In this document: positions 7,276-15,012 of the stretch, one piece after another
Position numbering within the stretch: position 1 is the first letter of the stretch
How the letters are laid out: the number at the start of each line of letters is the position of its first letter
NCBI GenBank assembly: GCA_020637495.1
Contig: JACJVV010000004.1
Coordinates: 1-23,036, forward strand
Direction: 5' to 3'
Source of the DNA: Candidatus Woesearchaeota archaeon
Lineage (GTDB): Archaea > Nanobdellota > Nanobdellia > Woesearchaeales > JACJVV01
Length of the DNA: 23,036 bases
Translations under genes and position numbers: made by a program
The notes under the pieces: generated by a model
Databases searched by the model: none
Seen by the model: the letters and a program-made list of their open reading frames with translations, nothing else
What the model was told of the DNA's origin: nothing

Positions 7276-7890
7276 ATGGTAATATCTAAAGAAATCCTTG
7301 ATAAGGCACTTTGGAGATACAATAATTCAAGACTTCATGTCTTGACTTCGGAAAGCGGATTGCACTCTGACATTTACCTGAACACTGACATCATCGTATC
7401 TGATCCTGAAACTCTGGATAAGATCATAAAGGATTATTTTCTGCCTGAACTCAGCAAGAGAAATATAAAGCCAGACTGGGTAGTTTCCTATCCGCCATTC
7501 GGACTAGCCATAGCTTACTCGCTGGCAAAAGCATGCAAAGCAAGGTTTGGTTATGTAGACTTGAAAGAGAAGATATGCAATTTCGAGATAAGAGATACAG
7601 AGAAGGTGATTGTCGTAGCTGATGATATCTACTCAGGAGACAGCATAAGAAAGACAATTGAAATCCTTGCAAAGAAAGGCGTCAAAGTTATACCACCCAT
7701 ACTGACATTGGGAAGTTTTTCAGGGATATGGAAGATCATAGAGAGGGAAGTCGTTTATGCCATAACAAATAAGGGCAATCTTTTTCCTGAAAAAGAATGT
7801 CCAATGTGCAAAGCAGGTTCAAGAGCGGTTCTCCCAAGACCGAATTGGGATGAATTGATCAGGAATGAAAGTTTGGATAACTCAGATTGA
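7276..7890 (+). CDS. Phosphoribosyltransferase, orotate-PRTase-like
   Basis: A type I PRTase transfers ribose-5-phosphate from PRPP to a base. The PRPP-binding loop VIVVADDIYSGDS is at 111-123, and the N-terminal SGLHSDIYLNTD (27-38) resembles the hood of orotate PRTases. The flexible-loop RKxxKxHG motif of true PyrE is not clear (YVDLKEKICNFEI stands there), so the base specificity is open. The C-terminus carries CPMC (175-178) and AGSRAVLPRP, a possible metal or structural Cys pair. I start at the ATG at 7276; the in-frame ATG at 7252 would overlap the upstream gene by 20 nt and adds no family-like residues. The gene follows the 702-residue surface gene by 4 nt. Confidence 0.75.
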   Translation: MVISKEILDKALWRYNNSRLHVLTSESGLHSDIYLNTDIIVSDPETLDKIIKDYFLPELSKRNIKPDWVVSYPPFGLAIAYSLAKACKARFGYVDLKEKICNFEIRDTEKVIVVADDIYSGDSIRKTIEILAKKGVKVIPPILTLGSFSGIWKIIEREVVYAITNKGNLFPEKECPMCKAGSRAVLPRPNWDELIRNESLDNSD

Positions 7891-7899
7891 CAATATGGA

Positions 7900-8520
7900 C
7901 TATTCCTTGCCTTTATTTCTTCCACGCGACTCAACTTTCTCAAGCCTTAATAGTATCTCTGTTGCATTCCTGGAATGTTTTCCATAGCACTTTACGAATG
8001 CATCAAATGCCTTCTGCCATAACCTGTTATGCTTGCTCTCCAATGCCTGACGAAGAAGATGCAGATCAACAGCCTTATCCTCTATCTTTGATGAGAAAAA
8101 ACTCAGGCCAAAATCTATATAATATAAGACGTCAGTCTTTTTCTCTACAATCATATTCGATGTTGTCAGATCACCATGTATTATGTCAGCGTCATGCATA
8201 TTTGCAATATCCTTACCAAGCATCCGGCAAAAAACAGGATAATTATTGGTGTTCAGCTTATCCCTTAGCTTATCACCCGCTATCTTTGTCAGATGAAGTT
8301 CAGTATTCTCTACATCAAGTAGTACAACTTTTGGCACTTTTATTCCTATATCATGCAGCCTTGAGATTACTTTAGCCTCTCTCTTTGTCCTGAAACGACG
8401 AAGTGGCAGGTCGATGTCAACTATGCGATATCCCTTAGGCATACGCCGCTTTATTACAACGTCTCCAGCATCAAATATCTCAGCTTCTGCACCCTTCGCA
8501 ATCTGTTTTCTTGTAGCCAT
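7900..8520 (-). CDS. bud32: Bud32 / PRPK-type kinase of the KEOPS complex
   Basis: Bud32 is the small atypical kinase/ATPase of KEOPS, which helps Kae1 make N6-threonylcarbamoyl-adenosine at position 37 of tRNAs. The 206 residues match the usual archaeal length. Visible are GAEAEIF (10-16), the ATP lysine in VIK (K24), the long RIVDIDLPLRRFRTKREAK segment (32-50) typical of the family, IHGDLTTSN (114-122, with D117 and N122 catalytic), and IDFGLSFFS (135-143) followed by DKAVDLHLL. It is not fused to Kae1, unlike in some archaea. The ATG at 8520 is preferred over the GTG at 8532, because the TATA box is centred 25.5 nt before it. It converges with the PRTase gene, 9 nt apart. Confidence 0.93.
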   Translation of the reverse strand: MATRKQIAKGAEAEIFDAGDVVIKRRMPKGYRIVDIDLPLRRFRTKREAKVISRLHDIGIKVPKVVLLDVENTELHLTKIAGDKLRDKLNTNNYPVFCRMLGKDIANMHDADIIHGDLTTSNMIVEKKTDVLYYIDFGLSFFSSKIEDKAVDLHLLRQALESKHNRLWQKAFDAFVKCYGKHSRNATEILLRLEKVESRGRNKGKE

Positions 8521-8540
8521 AGCATAAAACACACATAATA

Positions 8541-8550
8541 TTTATATAAA
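8541..8550. promoter_or_regulatory. Symmetrical TATA box shared by bud32 and the gene at 8571
   Basis: TTTATATAAA is a perfect palindrome. Its centre (8545.5) is exactly 25.5 nt from the A of the bud32 ATG (8520, minus strand) and 25.5 nt from the A of the ATG at 8571 (plus strand). Either one box is read in both directions or one of the two genes uses another weak element. Both mRNAs would be leaderless. Confidence 0.65.
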
Positions 8551-8570
8551 ACTTATCCCAAGAAGAGGTT

Positions 8571-9050
8571 ATGCACAGGATAAGGAATTTTACAAGAGAT
8601 GTTGAGAAAGCATGGCGAAGGAAGCCAAGACTTAGGATTATAGTCATCAGCGTGATAATTGTAATTGCTATTATCCTTCTTAGCATGACATTCATTGCAA
8701 GCCAGAATAAGTTTCTGAAATACAGCCTGAAATCATGCTATGACAAGACACAAGAACTTACAAACAGGACACAGAGCATTGATGCTGATGTGGATGGAGA
8801 TGATGTCCTTATCGAATACGATTTCGAGCAGAAATGTTTTGAGAAGATGGAGATAGAATATGAATTCATAGGCAATACAATAAGGATATATTTCATACCT
8901 ATTGGAATGTCTGAAGGATGTGCATGTTTCAGCAATTTCAAGGCAAGAGCAGGGCCAATTGAGTCTGGAGAATATGGTGTTGAGATATACAAATCAACTG
9001 AAGATGATAAATATCTTGTCAACTCTTTCAATGTTACTGTGAAAAAATAA
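8571..9050 (+). CDS. Single-pass membrane protein of unknown function
   Basis: The 159 residues start with a strongly basic, Arg-rich cytoplasmic end (RDVEKAWRRKPRLR) and one transmembrane helix (about 23-44), followed by an outside domain of about 110 residues. That domain is strand-rich and has four Cys (one in SCYDKT, one in KCFEK, two in GCACF), an even number that would allow two disulfides. Its close (GEYGVEIYKS...NSFNVTVKK) looks like the last strands of a small beta-sandwich. No catalytic motif is visible and I do not recognise the family. The gene at 9089 follows after 38 nt and may be co-transcribed. Confidence 0.6.
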   Translation: MHRIRNFTRDVEKAWRRKPRLRIIVISVIIVIAIILLSMTFIASQNKFLKYSLKSCYDKTQELTNRTQSIDADVDGDDVLIEYDFEQKCFEKMEIEYEFIGNTIRIYFIPIGMSEGCACFSNFKARAGPIESGEYGVEIYKSTEDDKYLVNSFNVTVKK

Positions 9051-9088
9051 TATCCAGAATAATAATCAAGAAATAGAATAAGAACAAT

Positions 9089-9397
9089 ATGAAAACTACA
9101 AAAGTAACTCACAGAGAACATATACTAAAACCCACAATCTACAAGATAGTGCTTACTACAGTATTGACATTGCTTGTATTATTCGCGTGGGTATGGCTTC
9201 TTCAACGACCAGAACTAAGATTGTTTGATGTGATATTATTCTTCATCTTGACTGTGGTTTGGATAATCATAAGCGGAATACTAAGTTCAATATTCGTCTT
9301 CTTCACATCTAGGGACAGATTGACTAGAGTAACATCCTATGTTTTCCTTTCTTTGCTGTTCGTCATAATGTATACTATAATCTATGCTCTTTTCTGA
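9089..9397 (+). CDS. Small three-helix membrane protein
   Basis: The 102 residues contain three predicted transmembrane helices (about 18-40, 46-72 and 82-101), with a short basic loop SRDRLTR between the second and third. There are no charged residues within the helices and no family motif I recognise. It lies 38 nt after the single-pass protein and has no convincing TATA box of its own, so it is probably in that transcript. Confidence 0.55.
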   Translation: MKTTKVTHREHILKPTIYKIVLTTVLTLLVLFAWVWLLQRPELRLFDVILFFILTVVWIIISGILSSIFVFFTSRDRLTRVTSYVFLSLLFVIMYTIIYALF

Positions 9398-9442
9398 TAG
9401 TATTATATAGTATCATATATTAGAATAAGAAATCTTAAACAA

Positions 9443-10324
9443 TCATATAATCCTAGAGAAAGCATCCACAGCATCACTATTGAATTGGCAAGCATACCTT
9501 CCTGGATGGCTTATCATATGCAGATTATTTACCATGTCAATAAGCAGAGGCTGTCCATTTGCAGAACCACTATCTTCATCAAGTTTGCAGAATGTCATCA
9601 TCGATCCTGCAGCAAGAGTCAGATATCTTCCTGCCTCAACAGCTCGTGAATCTCCCATAGGGACCACTATGGCATCAAGACCGTTCTTTATTATAAAATC
9701 GGGCAAAAGCAATAAAGTAGATACTTCATTAGGGGTGCTGCAATACTGCGCTACTTTCAGCACATGCACACCTATATTTGACTGCAATAATTGATCATGA
9801 ATCGCATTTGCAACCTCAGCATCAGATCGACTCTCAAATGCATGGCTTGAACCGATTACCATAGGGCCCTTAAGTCCATAGCTGTAAAGGCTGTTAAAAT
9901 CTTTAAGATGTGCAGATTCTATATCCACTGCTAACGAAGACCCCCTATACCTTGAGCTGACATAGCTGAAAGATTCATATCGCTCAGGGATCTCAGGGAA
10001 TCTCCCACCTTCATCAACACTTCTAGGAGTGAATACGAACTTGATGCCTTGATTCCTATCTATAACATCTTCAATGTATCTGAAGATGAAATCAGATATC
10101 GCTGCCTCTTCTGATGGGAATTCAGTACATAAATCTATCCTATATTCGATCGCTATCTCATAATAATTGCCAAGTTTATCAGTGACTTCGTCACTTCCTG
10201 CAATATTAATTAGTTTATCCTGCTGTCTCCATATATTGGAAAAGCTCCCAGAGAAGGGTACTACAAGATATTGCTTATCAGGTAATTTAGTTGTTGCTAA
10301 TTCTATCCCATCGTGCTCAAACAT
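9443..10324 (-). CDS. aroD: Type I 3-dehydroquinate dehydratase (DHQase)
   Basis: This enzyme converts 3-dehydroquinate to 3-dehydroshikimate through a lysine Schiff base. The protein is diverged but keeps the whole active site in order: E60 and R62 (IEYRID), R101 and E105 (TPRSVDEGG), H161 (SSHAF), the Schiff-base lysine K190 (LKVAQY), R233 (AGRYL), S254 and Q258 (SGSANGQ). The spacings R101-E105, K190-R233 and S254-Q258 equal those of the enterobacterial enzyme (82-86, 170-213, 232-236), recalled from the literature. At 293 residues it is longer than the usual 220-250, with extra sequence at the N-terminus. No other shikimate gene is in the window. A TATA box 26 nt before the ATG makes it leaderless. 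Confidence 0.85.
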   Translation of the reverse strand: MFEHDGIELATTKLPDKQYLVVPFSGSFSNIWRQQDKLINIAGSDEVTDKLGNYYEIAIEYRIDLCTEFPSEEAAISDFIFRYIEDVIDRNQGIKFVFTPRSVDEGGRFPEIPERYESFSYVSSRYRGSSLAVDIESAHLKDFNSLYSYGLKGPMVIGSSHAFESRSDAEVANAIHDQLLQSNIGVHVLKVAQYCSTPNEVSTLLLLPDFIIKNGLDAIVVPMGDSRAVEAGRYLTLAAGSMMTFCKLDEDSGSANGQPLLIDMVNNLHMISHPGRYACQFNSDAVDAFSRII

Positions 10325-10346
10325 GGAAGATGTAGTTGAAGAAGCG

Positions 10347-10354
10347 TATTTAAA
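10347..10354 (-). promoter_or_regulatory. TATA box of the 3-dehydroquinase gene
   Basis: On the minus strand this reads TTTAAATA, centred 26.5 nt before the ATG at 10324. It supports that start and a leaderless mRNA. Confidence 0.55.
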
Positions 10355-10411
10355 CTTTGTCGTATGGCTAATATGACATAAGCCATGACATGACTTGACA
10401 GTACCTAAAAA

Positions 10412-10419
10412 TATATAAA
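10412..10419 (+). promoter_or_regulatory. TATA box of the DUF2157 gene
   Basis: TATATAAA is centred 26.5 nt before the ATG at 10442, with no Shine-Dalgarno. It fits a leaderless mRNA. Confidence 0.6.
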
Positions 10420-10441
10420 TTACTCAACTTAAAATCAAACA

Positions 10442-11830
10442 ATGACAGACAAAAAGAGTGCATCATTCGGTGTCATAGTCGGCATAATTGGTGCAATACT
10501 TATTGCTGTAGGTGTTTTCTGGCTGATTGCACAGAATTGGCATGACATAGCTGATCCACTAAAGATAATAATATTGGTATTGTTTACTGCTGCAGCATTC
10601 ACTGCAGGAGTTCTTCTCAAGATTAAAGGATACAAGATAACTTCACATGTATTGTTCATATTAGGATCATTGCTCTACACTGCGAGCATTTTCTTGATCG
10701 CACAGATATTCAATGTTGATGCATCATTGCAAGGCAATGCATATCTCATGCTCCTTGCATGGATTGGTGTTGTTGTTGCTGCATATATCTTTGATTCAGC
10801 TCCAAGCCTTGTCATCGGTATGGCTGAGTTCTTCAATTGGATAAGCCTCCAATATTTTGCATTCGTCGAGACAGGAGGATTCCGTAGTGTCTCATTCACT
10901 GTAATTGTTCTCCTATATCTTGCAACGGGTGTTCTTCTCTATGGATTATATCTTATACATAAAACAAAAATATTGAGATTTGCAAGAGTATACCAATGGT
11001 GGACTGCTGCATATTTCCTATTGTTCGGATATCTATTAAGCTTCCAGAGCTTCCTTCCATTCTTATCATTTGAGAATAGGACTGATGTTCCATCAGCGAC
11101 AATCTTTATGATAGTGATTGCATTGATAGCGATTGCGACATTCTTTGCAGGTATAATAATAGCTACAAGCAAGAAGAGCATAACGACAAAAGAGCTTATT
11201 GGCATAGGCACGGTGATCATCCTGTTATTAATTTTGATATTGGTTGCATCAGCAGTCCCGAATAAGGCCGGCAGTTGCAGCGCAAAATACTGTGGTGAAT
11301 TCAACAACCAAGAAACATGCCTTGACCATGAAGCAACATTGGGATGCGAATGGCAGACTAACGAGATAAACCAGAACGCATTCTGCTCATTGAAAGATGG
11401 CACAGTATTCGGTACATTGTACCAGGAAGCCTCAAAAGAATGCAGGCAATACAACAATCAAGGAGACAAATGCAGGGATCGTGAGGAGATATGCAATTGG
11501 TATCCTTCAAATTATTATGACTATGGAGGTGGGAACAATGCACCTCTTGACCTATGGTTGCTATGGTTATTCTCAAACCTTATCTTCCTAGGATTGATAC
11601 TTGCAATAATATTCTATGGAACATGGCAGGGATTGCCTAAGATAGTCAACTTGGGGATAGTATTCTTTGTATTGGATGTTATCTCAAGATATATAGGATT
11701 CCTCATGGACTTCGGTGGATATATGGGATTTGCCGGAGGAACAATCCTTACTGGAATCCTTCTTGTATTCGGTAGTTGGGGTATAGAAAAATGGCGAAGA
11801 AAGATGGTAAGAAAAGCCAGAAAAGAATAG
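10442..11830 (+). CDS. DUF2157-type multi-pass membrane protein with a Cys-rich insert
   Basis: The first 120 residues match the DUF2157 pattern: a helix (about 9-29) ending in LIAQNWHDI, then paired helices and IFLIAQIFNVDASLQGNAYL. About 10-12 transmembrane helices are visible over the 462 residues. Between two late helices there is a hydrophilic insert at about 272-368 with eight Cys (279, 284, 293, 302, 315, 334, 344, 351) and a Tyr/Gly/Asn-rich end. An even Cys count in an outside loop suggests disulfides. The gene overlaps the next one by 40 nt, and that one encodes the usual bacterial partner family (GDYXXLXY), so the pair is conserved here. The function of the family is not known to me. 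Confidence 0.75.
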   Translation: MTDKKSASFGVIVGIIGAILIAVGVFWLIAQNWHDIADPLKIIILVLFTAAAFTAGVLLKIKGYKITSHVLFILGSLLYTASIFLIAQIFNVDASLQGNAYLMLLAWIGVVVAAYIFDSAPSLVIGMAEFFNWISLQYFAFVETGGFRSVSFTVIVLLYLATGVLLYGLYLIHKTKILRFARVYQWWTAAYFLLFGYLLSFQSFLPFLSFENRTDVPSATIFMIVIALIAIATFFAGIIIATSKKSITTKELIGIGTVIILLLILILVASAVPNKAGSCSAKYCGEFNNQETCLDHEATLGCEWQTNEINQNAFCSLKDGTVFGTLYQEASKECRQYNNQGDKCRDREEICNWYPSNYYDYGGGNNAPLDLWLLWLFSNLIFLGLILAIIFYGTWQGLPKIVNLGIVFFVLDVISRYIGFLMDFGGYMGFAGGTILTGILLVFGSWGIEKWRRKMVRKARKE

Positions 11831-12327
11831 ACAAGAATATCATCCGTTTATTGCTTGGTCTTTCATTCCTTCTGCTTATTATAATCTCATTCATACTTTT
11901 CCTCTCATGGCCCTTGCTTACAGGAACAACTGTTGAGCTTGCTACAAGACCAGTGGATCCATTCGACATCCTACGTGGCCAATATATGACTATAGGATAT
12001 GAGATCAGCACTATTCCAGGATCCTTCAACCAAGGTGACATTGTATATGTAAGCCTTGAGCCTGACAATGAAGGCATATGGAGACTTACTGATGCAAGTA
12101 CACAAAAACCTGACAAAGGAGTGTTCATCAAAGGCACGATGGATGGAAACAATCGTGTCAGGTATGGGATTGAACAATTCTTCTTTGAAAGGAATGCAGA
12201 TGTCCCTACAAGAGATATTACAGTTGAAGTCAAGATCGATTCTCAAGGTAATGCAAGAATAGTCCAGCTTCTGCAGAATAGGGAACCTGTAGAGATAGAA
12301 TATGAAGCAAAGAGCTTGACATCTTGA
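11791..12327 (+). CDS. GDYXXLXY-family membrane-anchored protein
   Basis: I start at the ATG at 11791 (178 residues), with GGGGT upstream; the longer frame would use TTG at 11776. A basic N-terminus is followed by one membrane helix (about 18-40), then an outside domain. The family motif appears as RGQYMTIGY (62-70), where Q replaces the usual D of GDY. The later GIEQFFFERN (126-135) and the strand pair ITVEVKIDSQGNARI...REPV match the end of the family. In bacteria this protein is often encoded next to DUF2157, as here. The exact role is unknown; the 40-nt overlap indicates joint translation and probably a complex. Confidence 0.75.
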   Translation: MAKKDGKKSQKRIDKNIIRLLLGLSFLLLIIISFILFLSWPLLTGTTVELATRPVDPFDILRGQYMTIGYEISTIPGSFNQGDIVYVSLEPDNEGIWRLTDASTQKPDKGVFIKGTMDGNNRVRYGIEQFFFERNADVPTRDITVEVKIDSQGNARIVQLLQNREPVEIEYEAKSLTS

Positions 12328-12534
12328 ACTATAATAGGAATTCTGAAAAAGCAAAATGATCCTTATATATCCCTTATATAGGGAAAAACATCCTTAACGC
12401 GCAATGTAGATGTACATCAATATCACGTCTTGGAAAATTTTTCACTTAAAAGATAAATTCTAGTAAAATCAAAAAAACATTAAATACCTTTATAAATACT
12501 AATATAGGAAAATACATACTATTATCACATAAAG
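12328..12534. other. AT-rich intergenic region before the polymerase-like gene
   Basis: No gene is seen here. It contains the 10-bp perfect palindrome GATGTACATC (12409-12418), a candidate operator, and a second TATA-like box TTTATAAA (12489-12496) upstream of the one next to the gene. An imperfect pair of CCTTATATA / CTTATATAGGG segments lies near 12361-12383. Confidence 0.35.
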
Positions 12535-12543
12535 TTTATATAA
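12535..12543 (+). promoter_or_regulatory. TATA box of the polymerase-like gene
   Basis: TTTATATAA is centred 26 nt before the ATG at 12565, with no Shine-Dalgarno. It indicates a leaderless mRNA and confirms the start. Confidence 0.6.
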
Positions 12544-12564
12544 TTCTGCCACTAAATAAGGATA

Positions 12565-14835
12565 ATGGTTACCATTCGGGGGTATGTAGTAGATCTGAAG
12601 TATTCTGTAGAGGATAAGATAGTAGTAAACCTATACTGCAGGACTCCTGAAGGAAAATTGATACTCATAAAAGACTATTTCAGGCCAAATTTCTTCATCC
12701 TCCCAAAGAAAAATGTCGACCTTACAGCATTAAGGGCAAAGATTGCACGGATTCATTTTGATGATAAGAATTTCATAACAGCAACAAACCTTGTCAAGAA
12801 GAAGATCAATTGCAAAGAGGAAGAGTTCATCCAGATCTATCTGTCACGCCCTGAGACGATGAGACTAGTCAGGAATGAGATAAGGAACTGGCCAGAGATC
12901 ATAAACTTCTTTGAGGACGACATATCCTTAACCAGAAGATATCTCCTTGAGAACAGGATAATCCCCTTCAGCATATTTGAAGCCAATGTCACTGAGGAAG
13001 ATGGCCACTTCAAGCTTGTCAATTATATAAGCAAGGACATCTCATTTGCAGAGCCTAAAGTCATGTCAGTCTCAGCATCATACGAAGAGGACAATGCAGG
13101 ACAGAAGGCAATATCAGCACTATGCTGCTCCTCAGAGAAGAATGTAGTGATAACATGGAAGCATATCGAGCATAAGCATGAGGTGCACCTTGTGAAGAGC
13201 GAAGAAGAGCTATTGGAATATTTCAAACAGATTCTTCATAGGGAAAAACCTGACCTTCTATTGTTTGAGGATACTAACTTCAGGCTGAGGGATATACTTG
13301 AAAGGGCGAAGAAATACAGGATAACGATGAACATCTGCATGGACAATACAGAACCATACACCAGCCCAGTCAATAACAGGATAAGGACTCTTGGCATAAA
13401 TGAGATATTCTTGAGAAGGATAATAAGCAATTTCATCGACATGTCGCTAGCTGACAATGATCTTGATAGCTCATACGAGACAATATCAGGAGTTGTCAAT
13501 GTAGCATCATTGATCGATGATGAGGAGAACCAGGAGATAAACATGATCTACAGGAAAGCGAGATTGAACTTCATGCTGTTCAATTCCCTCTTCAACAACC
13601 TTACAGAACTGTTCAAGCTGATAGGATTAAGGGCGGCAGACATACTCAATTTCAGCTTAAGCAGCGTCATAGAATGGATACTGATAAAGCAATGCATGGA
13701 CCATAACCAGATAGTGCTCAATAGGCATACATATGACCTCACGAATGAGAAAGTGAAGAGATATATGCCAGTCATTGATCCTGTTCCAGGAGTATATGAT
13801 GATGTTGCGATAATTGACCTTACCCCATTGTATCCCCAGCTCATAATAAAGCATGGCATATCACCTGACACCATGGAATGTTCAATCGACGGAGCAAAAG
13901 GGGTCTTGCCTCTGATACTTGAAGATATATCAGCACGCATAGACAGGATAGAACTTGCATTGAGCAAGACGAGCAATGATAACCTTGAGAGAAGAAGAAA
14001 TATTCTAACAAGGATATCAAATTATTTCTATGAGTATCTGAACAACCATTACTCAAGATGGTTCTCAAAAGAATTGCTGGAAAGGATAAACACTATTGCC
14101 AAGCAGAACATCAATACAATGATCATTGAGATAAACAAAAAGAACAGCGTCACATTCTCAGATTACCATGAGCTTTATGTCGAGCTCAAAGAAACAGAGA
14201 AGGGATTGGTCGAGAATCTGCACAATAAGTTCCCAGAAAGCGAGAAGATATGCATTGATGAGATAGCAAAACGTGCATTGTTCCTTCCACGTCTTGAGAC
14301 ATCAAACAAGAAAAGATTTGCATATTATACAGATACAGGGAAGGTCATCAACTATAACATCATCAAATATTCATATCCGCAATTTGTCAAGGACTTACTC
14401 AATGACACAATGAGATCTATACTGATTGATAAAAACAAGAGCGAGATAATAGAAGATGTAAGGTACTCGATAATGCAGCTGCTGAAAAAAGAGATCCCTC
14501 TTAAGGATCTTGTGATAACATCAAAGCTCACCAGAGACATAGGTTATTATCATGAGAGGACTATACAGCATCATATAATAAAGGCGTTGCATGGCAAAGG
14601 AAGAAAGGTATCCAAAGGAAATCGCATAGGATATGTTGTTGCAGAATTGGATGAACCAGTATCGAGAAGGTCTTTCCTTCTTGAAGATATGCATAATAAA
14701 ACATATGATCCAGATTATTACCTTGAGAAGATATTGTTGCCTGTCCTTGAAGACATTCTTAATCTCAAAGGGATCAGCATGCAGGAAGTCGAAGCAGCAG
14801 ATGATCAGATGCAGTTGAGCAGATTCTTGAAATAG
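12565..14835 (+). CDS. Inactivated family-B DNA polymerase homologue
   Basis: The 756 residues align by eye over the length of archaeal PolB: an N-terminal domain (1-160), an exonuclease-like domain (about 164-380), palm/fingers (410-600) and thumb (to about 735). The catalytic residues are largely gone. Exo I (D-x-E) is replaced around VSASYEED (169-176), Exo II NxxxF-D reads TNFRL (237-241), and Exo III Y-x3-D reads YRKAR (329-333). Motif A keeps D418 in DLTPLYPQL (418-426). Motif B reads RRNILTRISNYFY without the usual K/NSxYG residues (about 477-489). Motif C (YxDTD) is replaced by IIEINKKN (520-527). The KKRFAYY post-C segment (582-588) and the thumb are conserved. The last residues (Q748-xx-L751-xx-F754-L755) fit a PCNA-binding box. 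It probably has a structural or regulatory role in replication or repair. Confidence 0.85.
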   Translation: MVTIRGYVVDLKYSVEDKIVVNLYCRTPEGKLILIKDYFRPNFFILPKKNVDLTALRAKIARIHFDDKNFITATNLVKKKINCKEEEFIQIYLSRPETMRLVRNEIRNWPEIINFFEDDISLTRRYLLENRIIPFSIFEANVTEEDGHFKLVNYISKDISFAEPKVMSVSASYEEDNAGQKAISALCCSSEKNVVITWKHIEHKHEVHLVKSEEELLEYFKQILHREKPDLLLFEDTNFRLRDILERAKKYRITMNICMDNTEPYTSPVNNRIRTLGINEIFLRRIISNFIDMSLADNDLDSSYETISGVVNVASLIDDEENQEINMIYRKARLNFMLFNSLFNNLTELFKLIGLRAADILNFSLSSVIEWILIKQCMDHNQIVLNRHTYDLTNEKVKRYMPVIDPVPGVYDDVAIIDLTPLYPQLIIKHGISPDTMECSIDGAKGVLPLILEDISARIDRIELALSKTSNDNLERRRNILTRISNYFYEYLNNHYSRWFSKELLERINTIAKQNINTMIIEINKKNSVTFSDYHELYVELKETEKGLVENLHNKFPESEKICIDEIAKRALFLPRLETSNKKRFAYYTDTGKVINYNIIKYSYPQFVKDLLNDTMRSILIDKNKSEIIEDVRYSIMQLLKKEIPLKDLVITSKLTRDIGYYHERTIQHHIIKALHGKGRKVSKGNRIGYVVAELDEPVSRRSFLLEDMHNKTYDPDYYLEKILLPVLEDILNLKGISMQEVEAADDQMQLSRFLK

Positions 14836-15012
14836 AAAGAATGAACCATTCTTATATCAATTATTTTATCAAGAATTAGATCAGACATTTCGTCATCAAT
14901 TAGGCACGATACAACTACTGCAAAGTAAATATTCTTTACTAGAAAATGTAATAGATGTTTTCAGTTCTATGAATAATTAAAAGGACAAGATGTATTTGAT
15001 AAGCTGGGGTTC

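Noticed and set aside
7887..8375. Plus-strand ORF of 162 codons
   Set aside because: It lies opposite bud32, whose kinase motifs are unmistakable. The translation is Leu/His/Ser-rich, typical of an antisense shadow.
10939..11457. Minus-strand ORF of 172 codons inside the DUF2157 gene
   Set aside because: It is the antisense shadow of transmembrane and Cys-rich coding sequence and has no motif of its own.
14633..14818. Alternative-frame ORF within the polymerase-like gene as a sign of a frameshift
   Set aside because: The main frame reads through with family-like thumb sequence to the C-terminal PIP-like box, so no frameshift is needed.
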